Below are positions 8,027 to 16,549 of a stretch of 36,442 bases of DNA, piece after piece (the first letter of the stretch is position 1; the number at the start of each line of letters is the position of its first letter). Below the pieces are notes generated by a model. That model did not search any database and was not told where the DNA came from. It saw nothing but the letters and a program-made list of their open reading frames with translations. The position numbers and the translations under genes were made by a program. Source of the stretch: SIG575 sp045632485 (GTDB lineage Bacteria; Bacillota; Clostridia; Oscillospirales; Acutalibacteraceae); NCBI GenBank assembly GCA_045632485.1, contig JAZQWT010000119.1, positions 1 to 36,442 on the forward strand. The letters are read 5' to 3'.

Positions 8027-8630
8027 AGGTTTACTTGTGATTTTATCCGGTCCGTCAGGTTCAGGTAAAGATACAGTCCTTGATTGTGTACATAAAAGGG
8101 ATATTATTCCTATTCAGAGGTCTGTTTCTATGACAACACGTGAAAAACGTGACGGAGAAATTGATGGAGTGGACTACTACTTTGTCACTAAAGAGTATTT
8201 TGAAAAGCAGATAAAGGAAAAAAATATGCTTGAAAGTGCTGTCTACAGTTCAAATTACTATGGAACTCCCAAAGGTCCCGTTGACAGATGGCTTTCAGAA
8301 AATAAAACAGTAGTTCTGAAAATTGAAGTTCAGGGTGCTGAAAAAATTAAAAGAATGTATCCTGAAAGCGTGAGCATATTTATAATGCCGCCGTCAATGC
8401 AGATTCTTGAAAAGAGACTTCGCGGAAGAGAAACTGATTCAGAAGAATCAATCCGTATGCGTATGGATGCGGCACTTGGCGAAATGCAGTGCGCAGAAAA
8501 ATATGATTATGTTGTGTTTAACGATGTCCTTGAAGATACCGTTAATGATATATGTGCTATTATTAAAGCAGAAAAATTTAAATCATCAAGAATGAAATAT
8601 TCAGTAAGAGAGGTAATCAAAAATGCTTAA
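8016..8630 (+). CDS. gmk: Guanylate kinase
   Basis: Guanylate kinase converts GMP (and dGMP) plus ATP to GDP and ADP. Walker A is GPSGSGKDT (residues 12-20). The GMP-binding region MTTREKRDGEIDGVDYYFV and the VVLKIEVQGAEKIK segment with the catalytic-site acidic residues are also clear. The 204-residue length fits the family. I chose ATG at 8016, with GAGGAG 7 bases upstream. The frame is open farther upstream, but that extension overlaps remA and has no homology-like content. The gene overlaps remA by 11 bases and rpoZ by 8 bases. Confidence 0.95.
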   Translation: MSAKGLLVILSGPSGSGKDTVLDCVHKRDIIPIQRSVSMTTREKRDGEIDGVDYYFVTKEYFEKQIKEKNMLESAVYSSNYYGTPKGPVDRWLSENKTVVLKIEVQGAEKIKRMYPESVSIFIMPPSMQILEKRLRGRETDSEESIRMRMDAALGEMQCAEKYDYVVFNDVLEDTVNDICAIIKAEKFKSSRMKYSVREVIKNA

Positions 8631-8832
8631 TCCCGATTTGAGAAATGTACTTACAGGCAAGACAAGCCGCTATTCACTTGTTATTGCAACAGCGAAAAGA
8701 GCAAGAGAAATTTCTGAAGCAGCTGAAGAAAAAGGCGAAATTATCGTTGAAAAACCTGTTACACTTGCAGTAAACGAGTTTATCGACGGTAAATACATAA
8801 TCGAAGAACCCGAAGATATCAGAGATCTTTGA
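8623..8832 (+). CDS. rpoZ: RNA polymerase omega subunit
   Basis: The omega subunit assists folding and assembly of the beta' subunit of RNA polymerase. The 69-residue sequence shows the family pattern TGKTSRYSLVIATAKRAREI, then KPVTLAVNEFIDGKY near residues 45-59. The start overlaps the gmk stop region by 8 bases, with an AGAGAGG-type ribosome-binding site inside gmk. In B. subtilis the next gene is coaBC; here coaBC is absent and priA follows after 33 bases. Confidence 0.94.
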   Translation: MLNPDLRNVLTGKTSRYSLVIATAKRAREISEAAEEKGEIIVEKPVTLAVNEFIDGKYIIEEPEDIRDL

Positions 8833-8865
8833 TTTTTAACTTTATTTTTTCAGGAGGGATATGTT

Positions 8866-11313
8866 GTGTCTGTGCTGTATGCTCAAACGTTTATTGATGG
8901 TGTTTTACCATCATTTGACAAGACATATGCATATCTTCTTGATGAAAAAGACAAAGATATTAAAATTGGTACACGTGTGTTGGTGCCATTCGGCGCATCT
9001 AACAAACCTAAAATGGCAATAGTTACTGAAGTAACTGATGTAAAACCTTCTGTCAGGGGCAGAGTGAAATCAGTAATGCGTGTAGTTGACAGCGAACCGG
9101 TGCTGACGGAAGAAATGGTTTCTTTGGCATTGTGGCTTAAAGAGCGTACTTTCTGCACTGTTTACGACGCCGTAAAAGCAATGCTTCCTACGGGAATCAA
9201 TTATAAAACTACTGTTTCTTATTCATTTAATCTTGAATCAGTTTATGATGAAAATGAATTAACTGAAGAAGAAATTAAGATTATTGAGCTTTTAAAATCA
9301 AAAAAAAGAGGTTTTGTTGAAAAAGAGAAAATCTGCAAACAACTGAATCTCCAAGAAGACAATGAAGCTTTAAAATTGCTTTATGACAAGGGGATCCTGT
9401 TCAGGAATTTCGATGCTTCAAGAAGAATAGGCGATAATATGCAGAAAATGGTGCGTCTTGTTTCTTATGAAACCGACGTGTCCTTGTCTAAAAAACAACA
9501 ACAAGTGTTTGATTTGCTTAAAGAAGTAGGTGCTGCTTCTGTTAAAGAGGTTTGCTATTACACAGGTGTGACTTCAGCAGTTGTAAACGCACTTGTTGTT
9601 AAAGGGATTGCCGAAATTTATGAACTGGAAGTTTACAGAACACCTTTTACGGCGGACGTCGAACAGAAGAGCGATATAATTCTGTCTGAAAAGCAGCTAT
9701 TGGCTTTTAATGGGCTTAAAAATCTGCTATATGAAGAAAAGAGTAATGCGGCACTTCTTTACGGCGTTACAGGCAGCGGTAAAACTCAGGTGTTTTTAAA
9801 GCTTATTGATGAAGCTGTGGAAAGTGACAAAGGTGTTATTCTTATGGTGCCTGAAATTTCACTGACTCCGCAGATGATAAGGATTTTTAAAAACAGATAT
9901 GGCAAGAAAATTGCCGTGTTTCACAGCGGTCTTTCAATGGGCGAAAGAACTGATGAATATAAGAGAGTGAAGAATAAAGAGGCAACTATTGCGATAGGAA
10001 CTCGCTCCGCGGTGTTTGCTCCGCTTGAGAATCTTGGTCTTATAATTATTGATGAAGAGCAGGAGCATACTTATAAATCAGAGAGTAATCCCAGATTTCA
10101 TGCCCGTGATGTGGCGAAATTCAGATGTGCAAATAATAATGCGTTGCTTCTTCTCGCTTCTGCAACACCAAGCATTGAATCGTTTGCAAATGCAAAGAAT
10201 AACAGGTATAAGCTTTTTACTCTTGACGAACGATATGGTAATGCTATACTTCCGGAAGTTATTAAGGTTAACCTTAATGATGTAACAAAATTTGGTGAAA
10301 AAACAATAATTTCTCCTCGTCTTGCAGAAGAACTTGAAACTAATTTTAAAAACGGACACCAGTCTATTATTTTGCTTAATAGACGCGGTTTTAACACTTT
10401 TGTAGCTTGTAAAAAATGCGGTGAAGTTGTAACCTGCCCAAATTGTAGTATTTCAATGACATATCATTCAGCAAACGGAAAACTGATGTGTCACTACTGC
10501 GGTCATAGTACAGACAGTAAGATTGTCTGTAACAGTTGCGGTAGCGATGAATTACGTTTCAATGGTGTTGGTACGCAAAAAATTGAACAGGAATTGCAGT
10601 TTTTACTGCCTGATGCAAAGATTTTGCGAATGGATGCAGACTCCACAATGTCAAGATTTGCCTATGAAGAAAATTTCGACAAATTTTCAAAAGGTGAATA
10701 TGACATAATGATAGGCACACAGATGGTGGCAAAAGGTCTTGACTTTGAGAATGTAACTCTCGTTGGTATTATTTGTGCGGATATGCAGTTATATAGCGAT
10801 GATTTTAGGAGTAGTGAACGTACTTTCTCACTTCTGACTCAGGTTATAGGACGTTCAGGCAGAGGAAATTTTGCCGGTAAAGCAATTATTCAGACCTTTT
10901 CTCCTGAAAATGAAATTATTAATTTTGCTGCAAATCAGGACTATGATTCATTTTATAATTTTGAAATTAAAATTCGGAAAATGATGGTATATCCGCCGTA
11001 TTGTGACCTTTGTGTAGTTGGCTTTACAGGTGAAAAAGAAGCGAATGTTGCCCAGTCCTCGCGTGCTTTTCTGCAACTTTTAAAAGAGAAAACAGAAGGT
11101 AAATTCAGTTCCGAACAGATGATTGTTCTCGGACCGGTGCCTTTGCGTGTGGCAAAAGTCAGCAATAAATACAGATACAGACTGATACTTAAATGCCACA
11201 ATTCAAAATCGTTCAGAAGTATGATAAATGAACTTCTTGATGATTTTGATAATAAATTTAAAAAATATGATGTTACGGTTTATGCAGACATAAACCCGGA
11301 AACTTTGATATAG
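8866..11313 (+). CDS. priA: Primosomal replication restart helicase PriA
   Basis: PriA is a 3'-5' helicase that recognises stalled forks and reloads the replisome. The protein is 815 residues, a normal length. The N-terminal DNA-binding part (1-~270) includes two winged-helix-like segments. The helicase core has Walker A GVTGSGKT (300-307), the DEEQ box near 394-397, and later motifs such as GTQMVAKGLDFENV. A zinc-binding insert with eight cysteines in four CxxC pairs lies at about 517-560, as in all PriA proteins. The start is GTG with AGGAGGG 7 bases upstream. It sits in the usual gmk-rpoZ-priA-def-fmt order. Confidence 0.95.
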   Translation: MSVLYAQTFIDGVLPSFDKTYAYLLDEKDKDIKIGTRVLVPFGASNKPKMAIVTEVTDVKPSVRGRVKSVMRVVDSEPVLTEEMVSLALWLKERTFCTVYDAVKAMLPTGINYKTTVSYSFNLESVYDENELTEEEIKIIELLKSKKRGFVEKEKICKQLNLQEDNEALKLLYDKGILFRNFDASRRIGDNMQKMVRLVSYETDVSLSKKQQQVFDLLKEVGAASVKEVCYYTGVTSAVVNALVVKGIAEIYELEVYRTPFTADVEQKSDIILSEKQLLAFNGLKNLLYEEKSNAALLYGVTGSGKTQVFLKLIDEAVESDKGVILMVPEISLTPQMIRIFKNRYGKKIAVFHSGLSMGERTDEYKRVKNKEATIAIGTRSAVFAPLENLGLIIIDEEQEHTYKSESNPRFHARDVAKFRCANNNALLLLASATPSIESFANAKNNRYKLFTLDERYGNAILPEVIKVNLNDVTKFGEKTIISPRLAEELETNFKNGHQSIILLNRRGFNTFVACKKCGEVVTCPNCSISMTYHSANGKLMCHYCGHSTDSKIVCNSCGSDELRFNGVGTQKIEQELQFLLPDAKILRMDADSTMSRFAYEENFDKFSKGEYDIMIGTQMVAKGLDFENVTLVGIICADMQLYSDDFRSSERTFSLLTQVIGRSGRGNFAGKAIIQTFSPENEIINFAANQDYDSFYNFEIKIRKMMVYPPYCDLCVVGFTGEKEANVAQSSRAFLQLLKEKTEGKFSSEQMIVLGPVPLRVAKVSNKYRYRLILKCHNSKSFRSMINELLDDFDNKFKKYDVTVYADINPETLI

Positions 11314-11329
11314 AATGGTGGAAAATAAA

Positions 11330-11785
11330 ATGGCATTAAGAAATATTGTAAAATATGGTGACCCTGTGCTCCGTAAAAAAAGCAGAGTGGTTGATAAATT
11401 TGACAGCAAACTCGCAACACTTATCGATGATATGATACAAACTATGAGAAATGCTGATGGCGTTGGTCTTGCGGCAGTTCAGGTTGGTGTTCTTAAAAGA
11501 GTTGTTGTTATTGATGTGGGAGAGGGTGTTATGGAACTTGTAAACCCTGAAATTATTGAAGTTTCAGAAGAAGTTCAGGTAACTCCTGAGGGATGTCTTT
11601 CCTTACCCGGTCAGTCGGGAACAACTTCACGTCCTATGACTGTTAAGGTTAAGGCACAGGATAGAAACGGAAAATGGTATATTCATAAAGGTTCAGAACT
11701 CAAGGCAAAAGCATTCTGTCACGAAATTGACCATCTCGACGGAATTCTGTATATTGATAAACTTGTTGAATCATCGGAGGGTTAA
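11330..11785 (+). CDS. def: Peptide deformylase
   Basis: This metalloenzyme removes the formyl group from the initiator Met of nascent proteins. The three motifs are GVGLAAVQVG, EGCLSLPG (metal Cys) and HEIDH (two metal His and the catalytic Glu). The 151-residue length is typical of the type 1 (clostridial/Gram-negative-like) enzymes. I chose ATG at 11330, 7 bases after GGTGGA, so the gene begins ALRNIVKYGDPVLR as expected; an in-frame ATG at 11315 lies in the ribosome-binding region. It is followed 2 bases later by fmt, the enzyme that adds the formyl group. Confidence 0.95.
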   Translation: MALRNIVKYGDPVLRKKSRVVDKFDSKLATLIDDMIQTMRNADGVGLAAVQVGVLKRVVVIDVGEGVMELVNPEIIEVSEEVQVTPEGCLSLPGQSGTTSRPMTVKVKAQDRNGKWYIHKGSELKAKAFCHEIDHLDGILYIDKLVESSEG

Positions 11786-11787
11786 TA

Positions 11788-12714
11788 ATGAGAGTAGTTT
11801 TTATGGGTACACCTGATTTTGCAGTGCCGTGCCTTGAAAAGCTTGTTAAATGCGGACATGATGTTGTTGGTGTTTTCACTCAGCCTGACAAACCTGTTGG
11901 CAGAAAACGCATAATTACACCACCTGAAGTAAAAGTTTGTGCACTTAAACACGGTATTGAAGTTTACCAGCCTGAAAAAATGAGAGATGGTACTGCACTT
12001 GAAATTATCAGAAACCTTAAACCGGAATTGATAGTAGTTGTAGCTTACGGTAAAATTTTACCTAAAGAAATTCTCGATTTTCCAAAGTACGGTTGTATCA
12101 ACATTCACGGCTCCTTACTTCCGAAACTTCGCGGTGCTGCACCAATTCAGTGGTCAGTGATTAACGGAGATGAATATGCAGGCGTTACATCAATGATGAT
12201 GAACGAAGGTCTTGATACAGGAGATATGATTCTCAAAAAAGAAGTAAAAATTGATTTTAATGAAACATCGGGTCAACTGTATGACAGATTGTCATTTGTA
12301 GGTGCAGAAGTGCTTGAAGAAACTCTTTTACAGTTAGAAAACGGCACGATGAAGTGTACACCGCAGAATGATGAAGAATCAACCTATGCTCCTTTGTTGA
12401 GTAAAGAATTATCAGAAATTAACTGGAATGATACAGCTTTATCGGTTTACAATAAAATCAGAGGTCTTAATCCATGGCCCATTGCTGTTACTTTTATTGA
12501 TGGAGTGAAGTTCAAAATTTTTGAAGCAGAATATGTTGAAAAAGTAAATGGTACCGCAGGTGAAATTGTTGATAACAACAAAAAAATTGTTATAGCCTGT
12601 GGTGATGGTAATGGAATTTCTATTAAAATATTACAGCCTGACGGTAAAAAGCAAATGGATATTGTTGCATATTTGTCAGGGAATAAACTTGAAAAAGGTA
12701 AAATTATCGGGTAG
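11788..12714 (+). CDS. fmt: Methionyl-tRNA formyltransferase
   Basis: Fmt transfers a formyl group from 10-formyl-tetrahydrofolate to initiator Met-tRNA. The 308-residue protein starts with the usual FMGTPDFAVPCLEKL. The catalytic triad is visible as Asn105, His107 (INIHGSLLPKLRGAAPIQ) and Asp143 (EGLDTGDMI). The C-terminal OB-like domain begins around residue 205 with the RGLNPWPIA segment. GGAGG lies just before the ATG inside the end of def. The def-fmt pair gives coordinated formylation and deformylation. Confidence 0.96.
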   Translation: MRVVFMGTPDFAVPCLEKLVKCGHDVVGVFTQPDKPVGRKRIITPPEVKVCALKHGIEVYQPEKMRDGTALEIIRNLKPELIVVVAYGKILPKEILDFPKYGCINIHGSLLPKLRGAAPIQWSVINGDEYAGVTSMMMNEGLDTGDMILKKEVKIDFNETSGQLYDRLSFVGAEVLEETLLQLENGTMKCTPQNDEESTYAPLLSKELSEINWNDTALSVYNKIRGLNPWPIAVTFIDGVKFKIFEAEYVEKVNGTAGEIVDNNKKIVIACGDGNGISIKILQPDGKKQMDIVAYLSGNKLEKGKIIG

Positions 12715-12723
12715 GTGATTTTT

Positions 12724-13422
12724 GTGTGGTATTATCTTGAAAGTTATTGGTTATATTTAGTGATTGTTGGTCCCGCTTTGCTTTTTGCTATCGGTGCACA
12801 GATTAAAGTTAAAAATAATTTCAATAAATACTCACGCATTTTGTCTTCACGCAGAATTACGGGTGCAATGGCGGCACAGCAGGTGCTTTCTTATTATGGC
12901 ATACATGATGTGCGTATTGAACATGCGTCAGGCAGATTAAGCGACCATTTTGACCCCAGAACAAATGTTATAAGATTGTCCGACGGAGTGTATAATTCCT
13001 GTTCGGTTGCTGCTATCGGTGTTGCTTGTCACGAGGCGGGTCACGCAGCGCAACACGCAGAGGGTTATTCACCGATTAAACTGAGAAATGCAATTATACC
13101 TGTTTGTAATATCGGTTCAACTCTTGGTATTCCCATTGCTTTTATCGGCTTGTTTTTAGGTAGCGATATTCTTATCAATGTAGGTCTGGCGTTATATTCA
13201 CTTATTGCTGTTTTTCAGTTTATAACGCTTCCTGTTGAGTTTAATGCAAGTAAAAGGGCAGTAGCGGTTATTTCACAAATAAATATTTTAAGTGAAGAAG
13301 AAATATCTGGCGCAAGAAAAGTGCTTTCCGCTGCAGCAATGACATATGTGGCAGCGTTGGCAACCTCACTTGCAAACCTTTTAAGATTTATAATTATGTT
13401 TGGCAGAGGCAGAAGAAAATAA
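12724..13422 (+). CDS. YugP-type zinc-dependent membrane metallopeptidase
   Basis: This is a predicted membrane zinc peptidase of the YugP family. The zinc motif HEAGHAAQH lies at residues 103-111. Hydrophobic segments are present near the N-terminus (8-25), after the motif (about 128-170) and at the C-terminus. The length of 232 aa matches the family. I placed the start at the GTG at 12724, because AGGTGA is 5 bases upstream; a GTG at 12715 lies inside that site. The substrate is unknown. The gene sits between fmt and rsmB, a place it also takes in other Clostridia but not in B. subtilis. The stop overlaps the rsmB ATG (TAATG). Confidence 0.9.
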   Translation: MWYYLESYWLYLVIVGPALLFAIGAQIKVKNNFNKYSRILSSRRITGAMAAQQVLSYYGIHDVRIEHASGRLSDHFDPRTNVIRLSDGVYNSCSVAAIGVACHEAGHAAQHAEGYSPIKLRNAIIPVCNIGSTLGIPIAFIGLFLGSDILINVGLALYSLIAVFQFITLPVEFNASKRAVAVISQINILSEEEISGARKVLSAAAMTYVAALATSLANLLRFIIMFGRGRRK

Positions 13423-14756
13423 TGGGTATTAAGAATTCACCGCGTCAGAAAGCATTTGAAATATTGCTGAAGATACACGTATCAAATGCATACTCTAATC
13501 TGACGCTCGATACATATTTACAAAAAGATAATATGGATCCTCGTGATAAAGCTTTTATAAGTGCATTAGTTTACGGAGTTTGTGAAAGACAGATTACTCT
13601 TGACTATAATTTGTCTCAATATCTTAAGCATCCTATAAAGAAACTCAAGCCTGAAGTCCTTATAATTTTGAGATTAGGTGCTTATCAGATTTTGTTTATG
13701 GATAAAGTGCCTGCATCTGCAGCTATTAATGAAAGTGTAAATCTTACAAAATCCAATAAATCAGCATTTGCATCAGGACTTGTGAACGCCGTTCTTCGTA
13801 ACGTGTCAAAAAACGGCATTGTGTTACCTGAACAGAATGGTGAAAATTATTTATCTGTTAAATATTCTTGTCCCCAGTGGCTTATAGATATGTGGATGAA
13901 AGAATATGGCAGAGAAAATACAGAAGAGATTTTGTCAATGTCTATTGGTGAAGTGCCTGTGTATATAAGAGTAAACACTTTAAAAACTACAGCTGATGAA
14001 CTTGTTGGTTTACTTGAAGCAGAAGGTGTAACAGCTGAAAAGTGTTCTTGTATTGAAAATGCACTTGTTCTTAAAAAACAGGGTTCAATTGAAAATCTTG
14101 AATGTTTTAAAAACGGGTTGTTTCATGTGCAGGATCTATCATCACAGTTATGTTGTAAAACGCTTGGGGCTGTACCGGGTGATGATGTACTGGATGTATG
14201 TTCTGCTCCCGGCGGTAAATCTTTCACAATTAGTCAGTATATGAATGACTCAGGCACAGTGACTTCCTGTGACATCTATCCTTCGAGGGTAAAGTTAATA
14301 GAAAGTGGTGCCCGAAGGCTCGGAATCAAATCAATAAAGACAGAAGTTTCCGATGCTTCAGTTTTTAATGAAAAATTTCTTAAGTATGACAAAGTTCTGT
14401 GTGATGTGCCTTGTTCCGGGCTGGGAATAATAAGAAGAAAGCCTGAAATTAAATATAAATCCGCTGAGGATATTGACAAATTACACAATTTGCAGTATCT
14501 TATATTATGTATAACCGCAAGATATGTGAAAAAACAAGGGATTCTTGTTTTTTCAACATGCAGTCTTAATCCGAAAGAAAATGTTGATGTTTGTCGACGC
14601 TTTTTGTCGGAGAATAAAGATTTTATTTTATGTGATATACAGAATTCTGATTTATACGGCAGCGTTGACGATAAAATGTTGACAGTTTTGCCCGCTAAAA
14701 ATGATAGTGATGGATTCTTTATAGCTAAGTTTCAAAGAAAAGAGGAGAAGATTTGA
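13422..14756 (+). CDS. rsmB: 16S rRNA (cytosine-967 C5)-methyltransferase
   Basis: RsmB methylates C967 (E. coli numbering) of 16S rRNA. The protein (444 aa) has an N-terminal NusB-like helical RNA-binding domain (about residues 5-135, with FISALVYGVCERQITLDYNL) and a SAM-dependent m5C methyltransferase domain. The SAM loop is DVCSAPGGKSFT near 264-275. Both catalytic cysteines are visible: C331 in CDVPCSGLG and C380 in FSTCSLNPKEN. The stop overlaps the rlmN TTG start by four bases, suggesting coupled expression of the two rRNA modification genes. Confidence 0.94.
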   Translation: MGIKNSPRQKAFEILLKIHVSNAYSNLTLDTYLQKDNMDPRDKAFISALVYGVCERQITLDYNLSQYLKHPIKKLKPEVLIILRLGAYQILFMDKVPASAAINESVNLTKSNKSAFASGLVNAVLRNVSKNGIVLPEQNGENYLSVKYSCPQWLIDMWMKEYGRENTEEILSMSIGEVPVYIRVNTLKTTADELVGLLEAEGVTAEKCSCIENALVLKKQGSIENLECFKNGLFHVQDLSSQLCCKTLGAVPGDDVLDVCSAPGGKSFTISQYMNDSGTVTSCDIYPSRVKLIESGARRLGIKSIKTEVSDASVFNEKFLKYDKVLCDVPCSGLGIIRRKPEIKYKSAEDIDKLHNLQYLILCITARYVKKQGILVFSTCSLNPKENVDVCRRFLSENKDFILCDIQNSDLYGSVDDKMLTVLPAKNDSDGFFIAKFQRKEEKI

Positions 14757-15799
14757 GTAAGATCGATATAAAATCAATGACAAAAGATGAATTATCGCTT
14801 GCTCTTGAAGAAATCAAGTTACCTCGTTTCAGGACAAATCAGGTTTTTTCATGGCTTCATCAGAAAGGGGTATCTTCTTTCGATGAAATGTCAAACTTAT
14901 CAAAGCAATTAAGAGAAACTCTCGACGACCGGTTTATGATAAAATCCTGCGAAATTGAGACAAAACGTGTTTCAAAAGAGGACGGAACTATAAAATATCT
15001 GTTCAGGCTTTATGACGGTGAATACATAGAGAGTGTTCTTATGAAATACAAATACGGTTATTCTCTTTGTGTTTCAACACAGGTCGGATGCCGTATGGGA
15101 TGTAAATTCTGTGCATCAACGCTTGGAGGCGTAATAAGAGATTTATCTGCTTCTGAGATTCTTTCTCAGATTCATTTGGCTCAGAATGATGAGAATATCC
15201 GTGTTTCTCATGTTGTTTTAATGGGAATGGGAGAACCTTTTGACAATTTTGAAAATGTAAAAAAATTCCTTTTTCTTGCGAATTGTGATGAAGGTTTAAA
15301 TCTTTCTATGCGAAACATATCTTTGTCAACCTGCGGTATTGTGCCTAAGATATATGAATTGATGGATCTTAATCTGCAGTTGACTTTGTCTGTTTCTTTA
15401 CATGCACCTAACGATAAAATCCGTTCAGAGCTTATGCCTGTTAATAAGAAATACAATGTCAATGAGCTTATAAAAGCTTGCAGAGATTATATAAATAAGA
15501 CATCACGACGCATATCGTTTGAATATTCAATGATTTCAGGTGTTAATGATTCTGATGAATGTGCATATGAGTTGTCACAATTACTTAAAGGAATGTTATG
15601 TCACGTTAACCTTATCCCTGTAAATAATGTAAGAGAAAACAATTTTATAAAAAGTGATGATAACAGATTAAAGAAATTTGTATCTATTCTTGAGAAGAAT
15701 TCTATTAATGTTACTGTAAGAAGGACTCTCGGTAAAGATATTGAGGCTTCCTGTGGTCAGCTTCGCAAAAAACATATCAGTACACAAGGAGGAGAATGA
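14753..15799 (+). CDS. rlmN: Dual-specificity 23S rRNA/tRNA adenosine C2-methyltransferase
   Basis: RlmN is a radical-SAM enzyme that makes 2-methyladenosine at A2503 of 23S rRNA and A37 of some tRNAs. The 4Fe-4S motif CxxxCxxC is at C113, C117 and C120 (GCRMGCKFC). The MGMGEPFDNF motif and the C-terminal SCGQL cysteine, which is the methyl-carrying residue in the family, are present, so the active site looks complete. The length of 348 aa is typical. The start is TTG with GAGGAG just upstream, overlapping the rsmB stop. In-frame extension is blocked by rsmB coding context, supporting this start. Confidence 0.95.
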   Translation: MSKIDIKSMTKDELSLALEEIKLPRFRTNQVFSWLHQKGVSSFDEMSNLSKQLRETLDDRFMIKSCEIETKRVSKEDGTIKYLFRLYDGEYIESVLMKYKYGYSLCVSTQVGCRMGCKFCASTLGGVIRDLSASEILSQIHLAQNDENIRVSHVVLMGMGEPFDNFENVKKFLFLANCDEGLNLSMRNISLSTCGIVPKIYELMDLNLQLTLSVSLHAPNDKIRSELMPVNKKYNVNELIKACRDYINKTSRRISFEYSMISGVNDSDECAYELSQLLKGMLCHVNLIPVNNVRENNFIKSDDNRLKKFVSILEKNSINVTVRRTLGKDIEASCGQLRKKHISTQGGE

Positions 15800-15800
15800 T

Positions 15801-16523
15801 TTGGAAATTTACGGACAAACGAATATAGGCCTTGTGCGCTCTTCAAATCAGGATTTCTTTATGACAGGAAAATTTCCCGATGGTGATGTCTGGGCTGTCG
15901 TATGTGACGGAATGGGCGGTGCTTCCGGTGGAGATATTGCAAGCAAGATGGCTGTTGAGTTGATTGCAGAAAGAATAACTGCTAATTATAATCACAAAAT
16001 GAAACCGTTATCAGTATCAAATTTGCTTGAATCAGCAATTAATTTTGCAAATATCAAAATATTTGATCTTGCACGAGAAGATGAGTCTTTGATGGGTATG
16101 GGCACTACTGTTGTCGCTGCAATTGTAAGAGAAGATGAAGTTTTTGTTTCTCATGCAGGTGATAGCAGAGCTTATATAATAAATGATAATGTCAGACAGA
16201 TAACAGTTGATCACTCAATAGTTCAGGAGATGCTTGACAGAGGTGAAATTACTGCTGAAGAAGCCAAAAATCATCCGATAAAAAATTATATTACACGTGC
16301 ACTTGGTGTAACAGACAGAATCAATGTTGATTTTAATTCTGTAGATTTCAAAAAGGATGATATTTTGCTTCTGTGTACTGATGGCTTTTCAAACTGTGTT
16401 GAGATACAAGATATTAAAACCATTTTTGAAAATATTGATTCTGATACAACAGAAAAACTTATTAATGAGGCAAACAAAAATGGCGGTAAGGATAATATTA
16501 CAGTAGTTATTGCTTCTTATTAA
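15801..16523 (+). CDS. stp: PP2C-family Ser/Thr protein phosphatase (PrpC/Stp)
   Basis: This PPM/PP2C phosphatase removes phosphates placed by the partner kinase PrkC. The metal-binding motifs are complete: RSSNQD near residues 13-18, VCDGMGG, HAGDSRAY, CTDGFSN and GGKDNITV at the C-terminus. The length is 240 aa. I chose TTG at 15801, with AAGGAGGAG 7 bases upstream, which gives a protein beginning EIYGQTNIGLVRSSNQD as the family does. The longer in-frame reading from 15741 would run through the end of rlmN. The stp-prkC pairing is nearly universal in Firmicutes. Confidence 0.95.
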   Translation: MEIYGQTNIGLVRSSNQDFFMTGKFPDGDVWAVVCDGMGGASGGDIASKMAVELIAERITANYNHKMKPLSVSNLLESAINFANIKIFDLAREDESLMGMGTTVVAAIVREDEVFVSHAGDSRAYIINDNVRQITVDHSIVQEMLDRGEITAEEAKNHPIKNYITRALGVTDRINVDFNSVDFKKDDILLLCTDGFSNCVEIQDIKTIFENIDSDTTEKLINEANKNGGKDNITVVIASY

Positions 16524-16549
16524 AAATCTATACATAAGGAGATTTAGAT

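Noticed and set aside
15741..15800. Upstream extension of the PP2C phosphatase into rlmN
   Set aside because: The TTG at 15801 has AAGGAGGAG at good spacing and gives the normal family N-terminus.
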